The notes: a model not told the origin generated them from the sequence alone. A stretch of 64,000 bases of DNA from Paenarthrobacter nitroguajacolicus (GCF_029952445.1 NZ_JAQPPK010000009.1:1-64000), one strand, 5' to 3'; positions 39,196 through 49,500 are shown, numbered from the stretch's first letter. Numbers and translations are program-made.

Positions 39196-40773
39196 TTACG
39201 GTCTTGTTCGGTCGTATTCCGCGCTGAGCGAACCAATAACGCGCGGAACGGCCTCGGCGATGGCCGAGGCTGTAATGGGGCCACCATCAAAATCCATCGA
39301 CGCCAGGGCTCCGGCCCTTGCGTGGACGCTCGCCGCCGCGGCCGCCACGGCCGCCCAGCGGTCCTCGGGGTCCAGGCCCAAGGCGGCGTACGCGCCGTCG
39401 TCGTCGGCTATTTCCTCTGCCGCCTGTGCGAGCAGTGCGCCCAGGACTCCGGCCAGGACATCGCCGCTGCCGGCGGTCGCCATCCAAGGGGTGCCTTCTG
39501 ACTGGCTGAAAACAATTCCCGACGGCGACGCCACCAGTGTGGTGGCACCCTTCAGGAGCACCGTGGCTCCGGTCTGCTGGGCGGCCTGCCGTACGAAGTG
39601 CAGGGGCCGGGATTCGACGTCGGCTCGGGTCACCGCCACTTCACCCGTGGAAGGAAGCGAATCCAGCAACGCTGCAAGTTCGCCGGCATGCGGGGTGAGG
39701 ATCCAATGGGGCGGGCAACGATCAGGAAGGATGCTCAGCGCCCCGGCGTCAACCACCACCGGAAGGCCATCACGGAGGGCACCGTCGCTGGCAGCTCCTG
39801 CCCGGTGCAGCTGCTCTTCCCCATCAACGCCTGGACCCATGACCCATGCCTGCACTCGGCCCGGGTCCTGCGTCTCCCACAAGGCTTCCGGGGTACGGGT
39901 GAGGACCATTCGCGCCGCGGATTCGGGGCCCAGGTAGCGAACCATGCCCACTCCGGTGAGGGCTGCCGCATGCACACTCAAAACGGCGGCACCGGCAAAG
40001 CGGGATGAGCCTGCGACGATTCCGAGGACACCGCGGGAGTATTTGTGGGCACGCCTGACCGGATGCGGCAGCAAAGCGCCCAGGTCCCGCGCGCTGAGGC
40101 GGCGTAGCTCAGGTGCCTGATGGTGCAGTGCGGATTCGATACCGATCTGCACGAGTTCCACGCGCCCCGCACAGCCCTCGCCCGGGTCCGTCAGGAGCCC
40201 TGCCTTGAAACCACCGAACGTGACCGTGACATCGACCTCCAGCACAGGCCAATGGACTTCTCCGGTGCCCGCGTCCAGCCCACTGGGAACATCACACGCC
40301 ACCACCAGCCGCGGCCCCAGTTCCTGGAGGGCGGCAACCAGTTCTGCAGAGGCCTCGCGCAATCCGCCGCGGGCCCCTGTGCCCAGCAAGGCATCGATGA
40401 TCACGTCTTCACCGGCGCACAGGACCGCGAGTTCTTCCGCGTTGGAAGGACCCAGCTGCAGTACCTGCCCGCCGGCGGCCTTAAAGCCGGCCAGCGCCTC
40501 CGCATGCACGGCGTCCGCGGCGAGTACCGCCGTCGTACGCATTCCACGCCTGGCAAGGTGAGCCGCCGCGTAGAGGCCATCACCGCCATTGTTGCCCTTG
40601 CCGGCGAGGACCGTGACGCTTGCTCCGGCCAGCCGGCGTCGTTTCTTAACTTCACGGATTACAGCCTGGGCAAGCCCATAGGCTGCCCGCTGCATAAGGA
40701 CAGCGCCCTCACCGGCGTCGAGGAGCGGTTGTTCCGCATCCCTGATCTGTTGTCCGGTGAAGGCGCTGATCAT
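39196..40773 (-). CDS. nnr: Bifunctional NAD(P)H-hydrate epimerase / ADP-dependent dehydratase
   Basis: The 525-residue repair enzyme restores hydrated NAD(P)H. The N-terminal YjeF_N epimerase domain (about 1-215) shows VLAGKGNNGGDGLYAAAHLA. The C-terminal ribokinase-like dehydratase domain (about 225-520) shows GSSRFAGAAVLSVHAAALTG, TPHAGELAALL and WMATAGSGDVLAGVLGALL. Fusion of the two is common in bacteria. It follows acpS by 31 bp in the glmS-acpS-nnr run. Confidence 0.94.
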   Translation of the reverse strand: MISAFTGQQIRDAEQPLLDAGEGAVLMQRAAYGLAQAVIREVKKRRRLAGASVTVLAGKGNNGGDGLYAAAHLARRGMRTTAVLAADAVHAEALAGFKAAGGQVLQLGPSNAEELAVLCAGEDVIIDALLGTGARGGLREASAELVAALQELGPRLVVACDVPSGLDAGTGEVHWPVLEVDVTVTFGGFKAGLLTDPGEGCAGRVELVQIGIESALHHQAPELRRLSARDLGALLPHPVRRAHKYSRGVLGIVAGSSRFAGAAVLSVHAAALTGVGMVRYLGPESAARMVLTRTPEALWETQDPGRVQAWVMGPGVDGEEQLHRAGAASDGALRDGLPVVVDAGALSILPDRCPPHWILTPHAGELAALLDSLPSTGEVAVTRADVESRPLHFVRQAAQQTGATVLLKGATTLVASPSGIVFSQSEGTPWMATAGSGDVLAGVLGALLAQAAEEIADDDGAYAALGLDPEDRWAAVAAAAASVHARAGALASMDFDGGPITASAIAEAVPRVIGSLSAEYDRTRP

Positions 40774-40804
40774 TTCTTATGTGTCCGTGGGCCCAGGTGT
40801 CCGT

Positions 40805-41152
40805 TTAGCCTTCGGCGAGAACAGTCGCCGTGGCGATGCCGCCGTCGTGGCTCATGGACAAGTGCCACCGCTTGACGCCCTTGGCCTCGGCCACGGCAAG
40901 CACCGTGCCCTTGACCTGAACGGTCGGACCGCTCTGGTCCAGGCCGATCCAGCAATCCTGCCAGTTCATGCCGGCTGGTGCGCCCAAGACCTTGGCCACG
41001 GCTTCCTTGGCGGCGAATCGGGCAGCCAGGGACCGCGTGTTAAGTTCACGCTCGGCAGGCACGAACAGGCGATCCCTCAGTCCGGGAGTCCGTTCCAGCT
41101 GCCGACCAAACCGCTCAATGTCTACGACGTCTACGCCAATGCCAACAATCAT
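40805..41152 (-). CDS. acpS: Holo-[acyl-carrier-protein] synthase
   Basis: The 115-residue trimeric phosphopantetheinyl transferase activates acyl carrier protein for fatty acid synthesis. The family motifs [18 protein letters not shown] (Mg-binding Asp) and [16 protein letters not shown] (catalytic Glu and Lys) are intact. It lies four bases after the glmS stop. Because coaA, in the CoA pathway that supplies its donor, is nearby, the region links CoA and ACP metabolism. Confidence 0.95.
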   Translation of the reverse strand: MIVGIGVDVVDIERFGRQLERTPGLRDRLFVPAERELNTRSLAARFAAKEAVAKVLGAPAGMNWQDCWIGLDQSGPTVQVKGTVLAVAEAKGVKRWHLSMSHDGGIATATVLAEG

Positions 41153-41156
41153 GCGG

Positions 41157-43040
41157 CTATTCTACGGTCACGCTCTTGGCAAGGTTACGCGGCTGGTCGA
41201 CGTCGTAACCCTTCGCCCCGGCCAGCTCTGCAGCAAAGATCTGCAACGGAACTGTGGTGAGCAGCGGCATGAGCAGCGTAGGCGTCTCCGGAACGTAGAA
41301 CACGTGCTCTGCGTAATCCTTGACCGACTCGTCGCCCTCTTCAGCGATGACCAGGGTACGTGCACCACGTGCGCGCACTTCCTGGATGTTGCTGACCACC
41401 TTGGAGTGCAGGGAGTCACGGCCACGCGGGGACGGCACGACGACGAAGACCGGCTGGCCGTCGTCGATCAGGGCGATCGGGCCGTGCTTGAGCTCGCCGG
41501 CGGCGAAGCCTTCAGCGTGGATGTAGGCGATTTCCTTGAGCTTCAGGGCACCTTCGAGAGCCACCGGGTAGCCAACGTGGCGGCCCAGGAACAGCACGGA
41601 CTTCTCGTCCTTCATGCTGCGGGCCAGCTCGCGCAGGGGTCCGGCGTTGTCGAGGATGCTCTGGATCTTGGCCGGGATCTTGTTGAGGTCCGCGAGGACA
41701 TCCTTGATCTGGCCGGAGAAGATGTTGCCGCGAAGCTGTGCCAGGTAAAGGCCCAGGAGGTAGGCGGCGGTAATCTGCGCGAGGAACGCCTTGGTGGAGG
41801 CCACAGCGATTTCCGGACCGGCGTGCGTGTACAGCACGGCATCGGATTCACGCGGAATGGTTGAACCGTTGGTGTTGCAGATGGAGATGGTCTTGGCGCC
41901 CTGTTCGCGGGCGTAGCGGACGGCCATGAGGGTGTCCATGGTTTCGCCGGACTGGCTGATGGAGACCACCAGCGTGTTGGAGTCGACGATCGGGTCCCGG
42001 TAGCGGAACTCGTGGGCAAGCTCCACCTCGGTGGGAATGCGGCACCAGTTCTCGATTGCGTACTTGGCCACCAAGCCCGCGTAGGCCGCGGTACCGCAAG
42101 CCAGGACGATGATCTTGTCCACCTGTTTGAGGAGCTCAGGGTCAATACGGAGTTCGTCCAGGGTCAGCTTGCCGTTGAGGTCCGAGCGGCCCAGGAGGGT
42201 CTGCGCCACGGCGTCGGGCTGGTCGTTGATTTCCTTCTCCATGAAGGAGCTGAAACCACCCTTTTCAGCCGAAGCCGGGTCCCAGTCAACGTGGTATTCC
42301 TTGCCCTCGGCGGGTGCGCCGAAGAAGTCGGTGATCTCCACGGTGTCCGCGGTGATGGTGACGATCTGGTCCTGGCCCAGCTCCACAGCGCGGCGCGTGT
42401 AGTCGATGAAGCCGGAGACGTCCGAGCCGAGGAAGTTCTCGCCGTCGCCCAGTCCCACTACCAGCGGGGAGTTGCGGCGGGCTGCCACGACGACGTCGGG
42501 CTGGTCGGCGTGCACGGCCAGGAGGGTGAAGGCACCCTCAAGGCGCTGGCAGGCCAGGCGCATCGCTTCGGTGAGGCTGCCGCCGTCGCCGTTGAGCTGG
42601 TTGCGGAAGATGTCTCCCAGAAGCGCGGCAGCAACTTCGGTGTCGGTTTCGGATTCGAACGTGACACCCTTGGCGAGCAGTTCCTGACGGAGCTCAGCGA
42701 AGTTCTCGATGATGCCGTTGTGAATGACGGCCAACCGTCCACCATCGGAAAGGTGCGGGTGGGCGTTACGGTCGGTGGGTCCACCGTGCGTGGCCCAACG
42801 GGTGTGGCCAATGCCTGTGAGGGACTTGGGAACGGGATGCGCTTCCAGTTCCTCGATCAGGTTGCTCAGCTTGCCGGACTTTTTACGGGATGAGATGGCC
42901 CCATCAGCCACTACTGCGACGCCGGCGGAGTCATAGCCGCGGTACTCCAGACGGCGCAGCCCTTCCACCACGACGTCAAGGGCGCTGTAACCAGCTGCCT
43001 CGCGAGACGAATTGCCAACATAGCCTACGATTCCACACAT
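41157..43040 (-). CDS. glmS: Glutamine--fructose-6-phosphate aminotransferase (isomerizing)
   Basis: The 627-residue enzyme makes glucosamine-6-phosphate, the entry to UDP-GlcNAc. The N-terminal Ntn amidotransferase begins [11 protein letters not shown], with the cysteine nucleophile next to the initiator Met, and carries [19 protein letters not shown]. Two SIS domains follow ([20 protein letters not shown]), and it ends KSVTVE. ATG 43040 is fixed by the catalytic Cys. UDP-GlcNAc made via GlmS and GlmM (also here) feeds both the wall and MshA. No glmS ribozyme is seen upstream. Confidence 0.97.
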   Translation of the reverse strand: MCGIVGYVGNSSREAAGYSALDVVVEGLRRLEYRGYDSAGVAVVADGAISSRKKSGKLSNLIEELEAHPVPKSLTGIGHTRWATHGGPTDRNAHPHLSDGGRLAVIHNGIIENFAELRQELLAKGVTFESETDTEVAAALLGDIFRNQLNGDGGSLTEAMRLACQRLEGAFTLLAVHADQPDVVVAARRNSPLVVGLGDGENFLGSDVSGFIDYTRRAVELGQDQIVTITADTVEITDFFGAPAEGKEYHVDWDPASAEKGGFSSFMEKEINDQPDAVAQTLLGRSDLNGKLTLDELRIDPELLKQVDKIIVLACGTAAYAGLVAKYAIENWCRIPTEVELAHEFRYRDPIVDSNTLVVSISQSGETMDTLMAVRYAREQGAKTISICNTNGSTIPRESDAVLYTHAGPEIAVASTKAFLAQITAAYLLGLYLAQLRGNIFSGQIKDVLADLNKIPAKIQSILDNAGPLRELARSMKDEKSVLFLGRHVGYPVALEGALKLKEIAYIHAEGFAAGELKHGPIALIDDGQPVFVVVPSPRGRDSLHSKVVSNIQEVRARGARTLVIAEEGDESVKDYAEHVFYVPETPTLLMPLLTTVPLQIFAAELAGAKGYDVDQPRNLAKSVTVE

Positions 43041-43179
43041 GGGTACAAGCCTAGCGGCTACCGCAAACAACTGACGTGGGACATCCCATTTCCTCCTGCC
43101 GTTTCAGGCTGGGCAGGCACCCACATTTCACCCTCCGGCCACCGCGCATTTCCTGATCAGCCGCGCGGAGGGCAGAATC

Positions 43180-44151
43180 ATGAGCGTGACTTTGCAACGC
43201 ACCGAAGCTAATGGCGACGGCGCTTCCCCGTTTGTTGAACTGGACCGCCAGACCTGGTCCAGGCTCGCAGCGCAGATGGAGCAGCCCCTCAACGAAGAGG
43301 ACATTTTCCGTCTGCGCGGGCTCGGCGATCCCCTGGACATGAAGGAAGTACGGGAGGTTTATCTCCCCTTGTCCCGGCTCCTCCACCTGTATGTGGAGGC
43401 CTCCCACCAGCTCCACGCCGCCACCACCACCTTCCTGGGAGAGCAAACCCAGCGCACTCCCTTCGTGATCGGTGTGGCCGGCTCCGTGGCGGTGGGCAAG
43501 TCCACCATCGCCCGCGTTCTCCGGGAGATGCTTCGTCGCTGGCCCGGGACTCCCAACGTTGAGCTCATCACGACGGACGGTTTCCTCTACCCGCTCGCTG
43601 AGCTCAAGCGCCGGCACCTTCTTGAGCGCAAGGGTTTCCCGGAGTCTTATGACCGGCGTGGACTTCTTCGCTTCGTTTCGGAGGTCAAAGGCGGGGCCGA
43701 GGAAGTCAGGGCTCCGTGGTACTCGCACGTTACCTACGACATCGTTCCAGGCAAGGAAGTGGTGGTGCGGCGTCCGGATGTCCTGATCGTCGAAGGCTTG
43801 AACGTGCTGGCTCCGGCACGCCCCAGGATGGACGGCAAGCAAGGCCTGGCCGTCAGTGACTTCTTCGACTTCTCCATCTATGTCGACGCCAAGACCTCCT
43901 ACATTGAGGAGTGGTACGTAGACCGCTTCCGGAAGCTCCGCAGCACCGCTTTCGCCCAGCCCGAGTCCTACTTCCACCGATACGCCACGCTCTCCGACGA
44001 CGACGCCGAGTCCACCGCGCGGGGTATCTGGAAGCGCATCAACGAGCCCAACCTCAAGGAAAACGTTCTGCCCACCCGTGGCCGGGCACAGCTGGTGCTC
44101 ACCAAAGACGCGGACCACTCCATCCGGCGCATGCTGCTAAGGAAGGTCTAG
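43180..44151 (+). CDS. coaA: Pantothenate kinase (type I)
   Basis: The 323-residue bacterial type I kinase phosphorylates pantothenate, the first step of CoA synthesis. Walker [17 protein letters not shown] (near residue 100), [18 protein letters not shown] and [20 protein letters not shown] are characteristic. It is divergent from glmS across 139 bp. Its stop codon abuts the start of the VanY-type gene, giving a two-gene operon. Confidence 0.95.
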   Translation: MSVTLQRTEANGDGASPFVELDRQTWSRLAAQMEQPLNEEDIFRLRGLGDPLDMKEVREVYLPLSRLLHLYVEASHQLHAATTTFLGEQTQRTPFVIGVAGSVAVGKSTIARVLREMLRRWPGTPNVELITTDGFLYPLAELKRRHLLERKGFPESYDRRGLLRFVSEVKGGAEEVRAPWYSHVTYDIVPGKEVVVRRPDVLIVEGLNVLAPARPRMDGKQGLAVSDFFDFSIYVDAKTSYIEEWYVDRFRKLRSTAFAQPESYFHRYATLSDDDAESTARGIWKRINEPNLKENVLPTRGRAQLVLTKDADHSIRRMLLRKV

Positions 44152-45036
44152 TTGGCCGTCGATAAGACCCCAATGCCCAGCCGGCGCGCTTTCGCCGGGC
44201 TGCTTACAGCCGGGGCGGGCCTGGCTGCGCTCACGGCATGCACACCGCAGGAAGGGACCCCCTCCCCTGCTGCTGCGGGGGTGCCCGCTGAGGGTACGCC
44301 GTCTGCGGCCGCCTCTCCGTCAGCCACCTCAAGCACTGCCACCGCGTCAGCTACGCCGCCGGCCGCCGTCGAGCCAACCACCGAGCCGACCGTCGCCAGC
44401 CCCAGCCAAGCCCCTTCCAGCACGCTGAAGACCCAACACTCCCTGACAGATCCCACCAGTCCTTGGGTGATCGTCAACAAGCACAGGCCGTTGAACCCCC
44501 AGGACTACGTGCCTGCGGACCTGGCACAGCCGGGCGTCCGCCTCGCCGTCAGCGGCGAAGCAGCGTTATTGAACAGCACGACGGCGGCTGCCGCAGAAAA
44601 GATGTTCGGCGCAGCGGCAGCGGAGGGCGTCATCATGACGTTGGCTTCGGGCTACCGTTCCTACGCAACCCAGGTGTCCACCTACAACGGTTATGTTGCC
44701 AGCACCGGGCAGGCCGCGGCCGACCGCGCTTCCGCCCGTCCAGGCCACTCCGAGCACCAAACGGGCTGGTCTTTCGACATTGGCGATGGCGGCGGAGCCT
44801 GCAGCTTCCAGCCGTGTTTTGCCGAGCAACCTGCAGCTATCTGGGCCAAGGCCAACGCCCACAAGTACGGCTTCGTCGTCCGGTACCCCTGGATGTTCCA
44901 TGAAACCACGGGTTACTACTACGAGTCCTGGCACTTGCGGTACATCGGGGTGGATGCCGCGGTGGACATGACCACCCGCGGCATCGCTACCCTCGAAGAA
45001 TACTTCGGGCTTGAGGCAGCACCGGACTACCTCTAA
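44152..45036 (+). CDS. D-alanyl-D-alanine carboxypeptidase, M15B/VanY type, Tat lipoprotein
   Basis: A 294-residue exported peptidase. The N-terminus has a twin-arginine motif, SRRAFAG, a hydrophobic stretch and a lipobox LTAC with Cys30, so it is predicted to be Tat-exported and lipid-anchored. A Pro/Ala/Thr/Ser-rich linker (about 31-100) precedes the catalytic domain with SGYRSYATQVSTYNGY, the zinc ligands in GHSEHQTGWSFDIGD (near 200) and SWHLRYIG (near 260). It would trim D-Ala from peptidoglycan stem peptides. The start is TTG 44152, directly after the coaA stop, with AAGGAAGG upstream. ATG 44173 lacks a ribosome site. Confidence 0.88.
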   Translation: MAVDKTPMPSRRAFAGLLTAGAGLAALTACTPQEGTPSPAAAGVPAEGTPSAAASPSATSSTATASATPPAAVEPTTEPTVASPSQAPSSTLKTQHSLTDPTSPWVIVNKHRPLNPQDYVPADLAQPGVRLAVSGEAALLNSTTAAAAEKMFGAAAAEGVIMTLASGYRSYATQVSTYNGYVASTGQAAADRASARPGHSEHQTGWSFDIGDGGGACSFQPCFAEQPAAIWAKANAHKYGFVVRYPWMFHETTGYYYESWHLRYIGVDAAVDMTTRGIATLEEYFGLEAAPDYL

Positions 45037-45044
45037 GTCCGTTC

Positions 45045-46409
45045 CTATACGGCCATTTCGCTGGAGGCGCCCAAGCGCTCCTTGACCACAGCGGCGAGGT
45101 CGGTGCAAATACGCTCGGCAGTTTCCATGTCTGCGGCCTCCACCATCACGCGAACCAGCGCCTCGGTGCCCGAGGGGCGCAGAAGCACCCGGCCGGTTTC
45201 GCCGAGTTCCAGCTCAGCTGCGGCCACGGCAGCGGCCACACCTTCATCCGTAGCAGCGCGGGCCTTGTCGACGCCCTTGACGTTGATCATGAGCTGCGGG
45301 AGTTTGGTCATCGCACCGGCGAGGTCCTGCAGGGTGCGGCCAGTGAGGGCCACCTGCGCTGCAAGCTGGAGGCCGGTCAGGACACCATCGCCCGTGGTTG
45401 CGTAATCGGAGAAGATCACGTGGCCGGACTGTTCCCCGCCAAGGTTGTAACCGCCGTCGCGCATTTCCTCCAACACGTAACGGTCACCAACACCGGTTTC
45501 GCGGATGGTGATGCCGGCGTCGCGAAGCGCGATCTTCAGGCCGAGGTTGCTCATGACTGTGGCCACCAGGATGTCGTCCTTGAGCTTGCCGGCCTCTTTG
45601 AGTGCCAGTGCCAGGATCGCCATGATCTGGTCACCGTCCACTTCGTTGCCTTCGTGGTCGACGGCCAGGCAGCGGTCAGCGTCGCCGTCGTGAGCCACGC
45701 CGAGGTCTGCGCCGTGCTTGACCACGGCTTCCTTCAGCGGACCCAGGTGGGTTGAACCCACGCCTTCGTTGATGTTGAGTCCGTCGGGCTCGGCTCCAAT
45801 GACAACCACATCAGCCCCGGCGTCCTTGAACACCTGGGGCGAGCAGCCACTGGCGGCACCGTGGGCGCAGTCAAGCACTACCTTCAGGCCGTCCAGGCGC
45901 TTCGGAAGCGTACCGAGGAGGTGGACGATGTAGCGGTCCTCTGCGTCCGAGAAGCGCTGGATGCGTCCGACGTCGGCGCCTACAGGGCGCTGCGGTTCCT
46001 TGCCCAGCTGTGCTTCGATCGCGTCCTCGACGTCATCGGGCAGCTTCTGGCCGCCGCGGGCGAAGAACTTGATTCCGTTGTCCGGCGCAGGGTTGTGGGA
46101 GGCGGAAAGCATGACGCCGAAGTCGGCGTCGAGGTCGGCCACCAGGTAAGCCGCTGCGGGGGTGGGCAGGACGCCGGCGTCGTAGACGTCGATGCCTGAG
46201 CTCGAAAGCCCGGCTTCGACGGCCGCAGCGAGGAATTCACCGCTGGCTCTGGGGTCCCTGGCAACCACGGCGCGGGGCCGCTTTCCGTCCGTTGCGCGGT
46301 CATGGCCGAGTACGACGGCGGCCGCCTGCGCGAGCTGCATAGCCAGTTCGGCGGTGAGTAATCCGTTCGCGAGACCGCGCACGCCATCTGTTCCAAATAA
46401 TCTAGACAT
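45045..46409 (-). CDS. glmM: Phosphoglucosamine mutase
   Basis: The 454-residue enzyme interconverts glucosamine-6-P and glucosamine-1-P on the way to UDP-GlcNAc. It starts [16 protein letters not shown], carries the phosphoserine loop [18 protein letters not shown] (near residue 105), the metal loop [12 protein letters not shown] and the C-terminal [20 protein letters not shown] 46409 fits the family start, and the frame is open eight codons further. It lies downstream of rplM-rpsI, as commonly seen in actinobacteria, separated by a hairpin. Confidence 0.96.
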   Translation of the reverse strand: MSRLFGTDGVRGLANGLLTAELAMQLAQAAAVVLGHDRATDGKRPRAVVARDPRASGEFLAAAVEAGLSSSGIDVYDAGVLPTPAAAYLVADLDADFGVMLSASHNPAPDNGIKFFARGGQKLPDDVEDAIEAQLGKEPQRPVGADVGRIQRFSDAEDRYIVHLLGTLPKRLDGLKVVLDCAHGAASGCSPQVFKDAGADVVVIGAEPDGLNINEGVGSTHLGPLKEAVVKHGADLGVAHDGDADRCLAVDHEGNEVDGDQIMAILALALKEAGKLKDDILVATVMSNLGLKIALRDAGITIRETGVGDRYVLEEMRDGGYNLGGEQSGHVIFSDYATTGDGVLTGLQLAAQVALTGRTLQDLAGAMTKLPQLMINVKGVDKARAATDEGVAAAVAAAELELGETGRVLLRPSGTEALVRVMVEAADMETAERICTDLAAVVKERLGASSEMAV

Positions 46410-46500
46410 CGGGTCAAGTTTAGACGACGCCACGGCACCACCTGTTCATTGGGCCATCGAACGGTGCCGTAACTACTCATGCCGGCGTGCCCGTTAACGA

Positions 46501-46539
46501 CGGAAGCCCGCCCCACCGAAACGGCGGAACGGGCTTCCG
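46501..46539 (-). terminator. Hairpin terminator after rpsI
   Basis: CGGAAGCCCG (46501-46510) pairs perfectly with CGGGCTTCCG (46530-46539), 28 bp past the rpsI stop. No long T-run follows on the minus strand, so read-through into glmM is likely. Confidence 0.65.
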
Positions 46540-46567
46540 ATACCCCTCTGAAATGGGGCGAAGCGAA

Positions 46568-47077
46568 TTAACGCTTGGAGTACTGCTGAGCCTTGCGGGC
46601 CTTCTTGAGACCGGCCTTCTTACGCTCGATGACGCGGGCGTCACGGCTCAAGTAACCGGCCTTCTTCAGGGTTGCGCGGTTGTTGTCGACGTCGATCTCG
46701 TTCAGCGAGCGAGCAACACCGAGGCGCAGGGCACCGGCCTGGCCGGAGATGCCACCGCCGTGGATACGGGCGATGACGTCGTAGGCGCCTTCAAGATCAA
46801 GGATCTTGAAGGGCTCGTTGACGTCCTGCTGGTGCAGCTTGTTCGGGAAGTAGTTGTCCAGCGTGCGGCCGTTGATGGTCCACTTGCCGGAACCCGGAAC
46901 AACGCGAACGCGTGCAACGGCTTCCTTGCGGCGGCCAACAGCTGCACCGGCAACGGTCAGTGCCGGGCGCTCCTTCTTGGGAGCATCTTCAGCAGCGGCG
47001 CTGCTTTCAGACGTGTAGCTGGTGAGGGTTTCCTCAGCCTCGACGGCTTCGGCGGTCAGTTCTTCGTTCTGAGCCAC
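46568..47077 (-). CDS. rpsI: 30S ribosomal protein S9
   Basis: A 169-residue S9. The conserved core begins near [20 protein letters not shown] sequence (here [19 protein letters not shown]) and ends [17 protein letters not shown], the tail that reaches the P-site tRNA. An N-terminal extension of about 45 acidic, alanine-rich residues is typical of actinobacterial S9. It lies 38 bp after rplM in the usual two-gene operon. Confidence 0.97.
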   Translation of the reverse strand: MAQNEELTAEAVEAEETLTSYTSESSAAAEDAPKKERPALTVAGAAVGRRKEAVARVRVVPGSGKWTINGRTLDNYFPNKLHQQDVNEPFKILDLEGAYDVIARIHGGGISGQAGALRLGVARSLNEIDVDNNRATLKKAGYLSRDARVIERKKAGLKKARKAQQYSKR

Positions 47078-47115
47078 GGTTCTCCTTGTAATGAAAAGTT
47101 GGTTGGTGGCCAGGA

Positions 47116-47559
47116 CTACTGGGCGACCTGGGTGATTTCGAAAGTCTTAGGCTGCTGTGCAGCGTGGGGGTGCTCAGGGCCTGCGTAGACCTTGAGCTTG
47201 CCCAGCTGCTGTGCTGCCAGGGAGTTCTTGGGGAGCATGCCCTTGATGGCCTTCTCAACAGCGCGAACCGGGTTGGATTCCAACAGTTCGGCGTAGTTGA
47301 CGGAGGTCAGGCCGCCCGGGTAACCGGAGTGGCGGTATGCGCGCTTCTGCTCCAGCTTGGCGCCGGTGAGGGCAACCTTTTCAGCGTTGATGATGATGAC
47401 GAAGTCGCCCATGTCCATGTGGGACGCAAAGGTCGGCTTGTGCTTTCCGCGCAGCAGTGTTGCGGTCTGGCTGGCAAGACGACCAAGGACAACGTCGGTG
47501 GCGTCAATGACGTGCCACTGGCGGTTGATATCGCCGGGCTTCGGGGTGTACGTACGCAC
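47116..47559 (-). CDS. rplM: 50S ribosomal protein L13
   Basis: The 147-residue L13 starts with GTG and reads [19 protein letters not shown]. It carries [20 protein letters not shown] and [13 protein letters not shown], the conserved rRNA-binding segments. The GTG at 47559 is preceded by GAGGC. It is first gene of the rplM-rpsI operon. Its leader contains a small hairpin (ACACGC/GCGTGT near 47589-47607). Confidence 0.97.
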   Translation of the reverse strand: MRTYTPKPGDINRQWHVIDATDVVLGRLASQTATLLRGKHKPTFASHMDMGDFVIIINAEKVALTGAKLEQKRAYRHSGYPGGLTSVNYAELLESNPVRAVEKAIKGMLPKNSLAAQQLGKLKVYAGPEHPHAAQQPKTFEITQVAQ

Positions 47560-47846
47560 GGTTTTGCCTCGTTCTTGTTCTGGCGTTCATGTTTTAGGCG
47601 ACACGCAGTGAGGCGTGTACCTACTATGTATGCGCTACCGGAGCAGAGGTGAGGGCTCTATGTACCAGTCATCCCAAGATCTCGAAATGCCCATGGAGTT
47701 AGCGATCCTGCAACTGGATCCCCCTGTAGGCATGTGTCATCGAGATAGGACACGCACAACGACTCTAAACAATACCCGTTACGGGGCTTCCGGGTCAAAA
47801 TGGGGTTAGACCGCCCGGGGGTACCTGTGTTAATGAGGGAGAGCAC

Positions 47847-48491
47847 GTGACTGACGGACTTGCCATGCCGCTCATCCTGGCGCTTGCCGGCCTCCTCCTG
47901 AGCCCTGCCGCGGAGTTCGTGATCGCGCGCACCCTTCCGCGACTCGGCGGCCTCCCCTCCCTTAGGGTACGGATCACGACGGCGGCGGTCACCGCGCTGC
48001 TGTTTGGCTTGCTCGCGTGGCGGTTCGGAATGGCCGCAGAATTGCCGGCATTTCTTTTATTGGCACTTCTTGGGGTGCAGCTTTCACGTATTGATTTCAC
48101 ATTCCATTTGCTGCCGAACCCGCTTGTTTTGCTCTTGTTGGGCGGGGGCTTGGCTCTCCTTTTGGCGTCCGCTGCTCTCGCTCCAGGGTGGCCCGAGATG
48201 CTCCGCGCCTTGGCTGGAGGGCTCATACTCTTCGTTGGCTACCTGATTTTGGGACTTATTTCGCCGGGAGCCCTCGGAATGGGCGACGTGAAGCTCGCCG
48301 CACCCCTTGGAATGTACTTGGGCTACTTGGGTTGGCAGCAAGTACTCTTCGGCGGCTTGCTGGGATTCGTGGTGGGCGGGGTGCTGACGGTGCTCATGCT
48401 GCGCCTGCGTTCGGCGGAAAAGCCCGCAGAAACAGCCCACGGGCCTGCAATGGTCATCGCAACCCTGGGCATCATCCTCGCCCTGAACTGA
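47847..48491 (+). CDS. Prepilin peptidase, A24 family (TadV/CpaA-like)
   Basis: A 214-residue integral membrane aspartic protease with about six membrane segments and the active-site motif GMGDVKLAAPLG. The partner aspartate lies in the RIDFTFHLLPN segment. It lacks the zinc-binding methylase domain of PilD, as do the TadV/CpaA peptidases of Tad systems. It should cleave the Flp pilin and the TadE/TadG pseudopilins encoded next. The start is GTG 47847 with GAGGGAG upstream. It is divergent from rplM. Confidence 0.9.
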   Translation: MTDGLAMPLILALAGLLLSPAAEFVIARTLPRLGGLPSLRVRITTAAVTALLFGLLAWRFGMAAELPAFLLLALLGVQLSRIDFTFHLLPNPLVLLLLGGGLALLLASAALAPGWPEMLRALAGGLILFVGYLILGLISPGALGMGDVKLAAPLGMYLGYLGWQQVLFGGLLGFVVGGVLTVLMLRLRSAEKPAETAHGPAMVIATLGIILALN

Positions 48492-48814
48492 GCCGGTCCG
48501 AGTACGTGCTTATCGCCGCTTGACGGCGCTCCCCAATCAATAAGGCTCCTGCTGGAACCAAGTAGTTTCCAGCTGTCCGCGCCCCGGAACTGAGTACTTC
48601 GCACCCATGCGCCCACCCGGCAAGTATTGGCTGCCCGAATAAATCGAGTACGGCTACGCATTGTGGCTTTTGGTGTGACTGGGCAATTCTTGTGTCATCG
48701 AATTCGGAACGGGCAAAAGCGATAACAGCCCTTCGAGCTCGGACAAGTCAGTACACCTCAGCAATATCCAATCTATTTTTCCAAAACATATTCATTTCTG
48801 GGAAGGATTTTCCA
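48492..48814 (+). other. 323-bp gap upstream of the Flp pilin gene
   Basis: No credible gene is seen. A small hairpin, CGCCG-CTTGA-CGGCG (about 48519-48533), may end the peptidase transcript. GAGTAC occurs three times (48500, 48592, 48646). The last 70 bases are AT-rich compared with the surroundings and end in GGAAGGA, the pilin ribosome site. A separate promoter for the pilin is likely in this gap, although I cannot fix -35/-10 boxes. Confidence 0.5.
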
Positions 48815-49003
48815 ATGTCTGCTTTCATGATCAACACCATTGCTTTCATCGCCGGCGTCAAGGACCGCTTCACCAAGGAAGAGAAGGGCGCGACGATGGT
48901 TGAATACGGCCTGATGGTCGCGGCCATCGCAGTCGTGGTCGGTGCTGCCGCCGTGATTCTCGGCGGTAAGGTCGCCACTCTTTTCGGTGGCCTCCTCCCT
49001 TAG
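48815..49003 (+). CDS. flp: Flp family type IVb pilin
   Basis: A 62-residue prepilin. A 25-residue leader ends in KEEKG, with predicted cleavage after Gly25. The mature pilin begins ATMVEYGLMVAAIAVVV with Glu at +5 and Tyr at +6, the Flp signature, followed by a single hydrophobic helix. It is the major subunit of the Tad adhesion pilus. ATG 48815 has GGAAGGA upstream. The longer open frame to 48692 is discarded. A strong hairpin follows. Confidence 0.93.
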   Translation: MSAFMINTIAFIAGVKDRFTKEEKGATMVEYGLMVAAIAVVVGAAAVILGGKVATLFGGLLP

Positions 49004-49020
49004 CTCGGGCATCGTGACGC

Positions 49021-49058
49021 GGTTGGTCGCGGCTGCCATCTGGCAACCACGACCAACC
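49021..49058 (+). terminator. Strong hairpin between the pilin and tadE
   Basis: GGTTGGTCGCGGCTGCCA (49021-49038) pairs with 49041-49058 at 16 of 18 positions across a 2-nt loop. CGTTGCTTTAAG follows, with only a weak T-run. It probably causes partial termination or protects the pilin mRNA, so pilin is made in excess over the assembly proteins. Confidence 0.65.
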
Positions 49059-49101
49059 CGTTGCTTTAAGAGCACACTCTGTTGGGATCTGGGACCGGGA
49101 G

Positions 49102-49500
49102 ATGGACGTGAAATCCAAGACGAATGAGCGTGGCGCAGCAGCCGTGGAATTGGCGATTATCCTTCCATTATTGCTGCTGATCCTGTTCGGCATCATCGAA
49201 TTTGGGCGTGCCTACAATGTCCAGGTTTCGCTGACGCAGGCCGCGCGTGAAGGAGCCCGCTATGCAGCGGTGCACTATCAGGATGGCAGTTTGAACGTTT
49301 CCGGAGCGGCATTATCTGCGGCGCCGGCACTGGATGGCTTGGGCGTGACCGTCACCAACAATGCTTCAAGTTGCGCTCCTGGGTCCAGCGTAAAAGTCAC
49401 CACCAGCGTTACCCTGCCATCGATGACCGGTTTCCTGGATGGAATTGGCCTCTTTCCTCTCAACCTGTCGGGAGTGGCGGTGATGAGATGCGGTGGCTGA
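49102..49500 (+). CDS. TadE-like pseudopilin
   Basis: The 132-residue protein has the prepilin-like site ERG-AAAVELAIILPLLLLIL, with Glu16 at +5 after Gly11, then LFGIIEFGRAYNVQVSLTQAAREGARYA, the TadE domain. It is a minor pseudopilin of the Tad pilus, processed by the peptidase upstream. It starts at ATG 49102, or at GTG 49108, which is better spaced from GGGAG. Its last 13 bases overlap the next gene. Confidence 0.88.
   Translation: MDVKSKTNERGAAAVELAIILPLLLLILFGIIEFGRAYNVQVSLTQAAREGARYAAVHYQDGSLNVSGAALSAAPALDGLGVTVTNNASSCAPGSSVKVTTSVTLPSMTGFLDGIGLFPLNLSGVAVMRCGG

Noticed and set aside
43041..43179. Possible glmS ribozyme upstream of glmS
   Set aside because: The region is short, shared with the divergent coaA, and shows no recognisable ribozyme core. 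That ribozyme is known mainly from Firmicutes.
43051..44118. A 355-codon minus-strand open frame
   Set aside because: It is antisense to coaA, whose Walker A and pantothenate kinase motifs are unambiguous.
48500..48651. Three GAGTAC hexamers as a riboswitch or regulator array upstream of the pilin
   Set aside because: Spacing is irregular (92 and 54 bp) and the hexamer is short. No c-di-GMP riboswitch core is seen.
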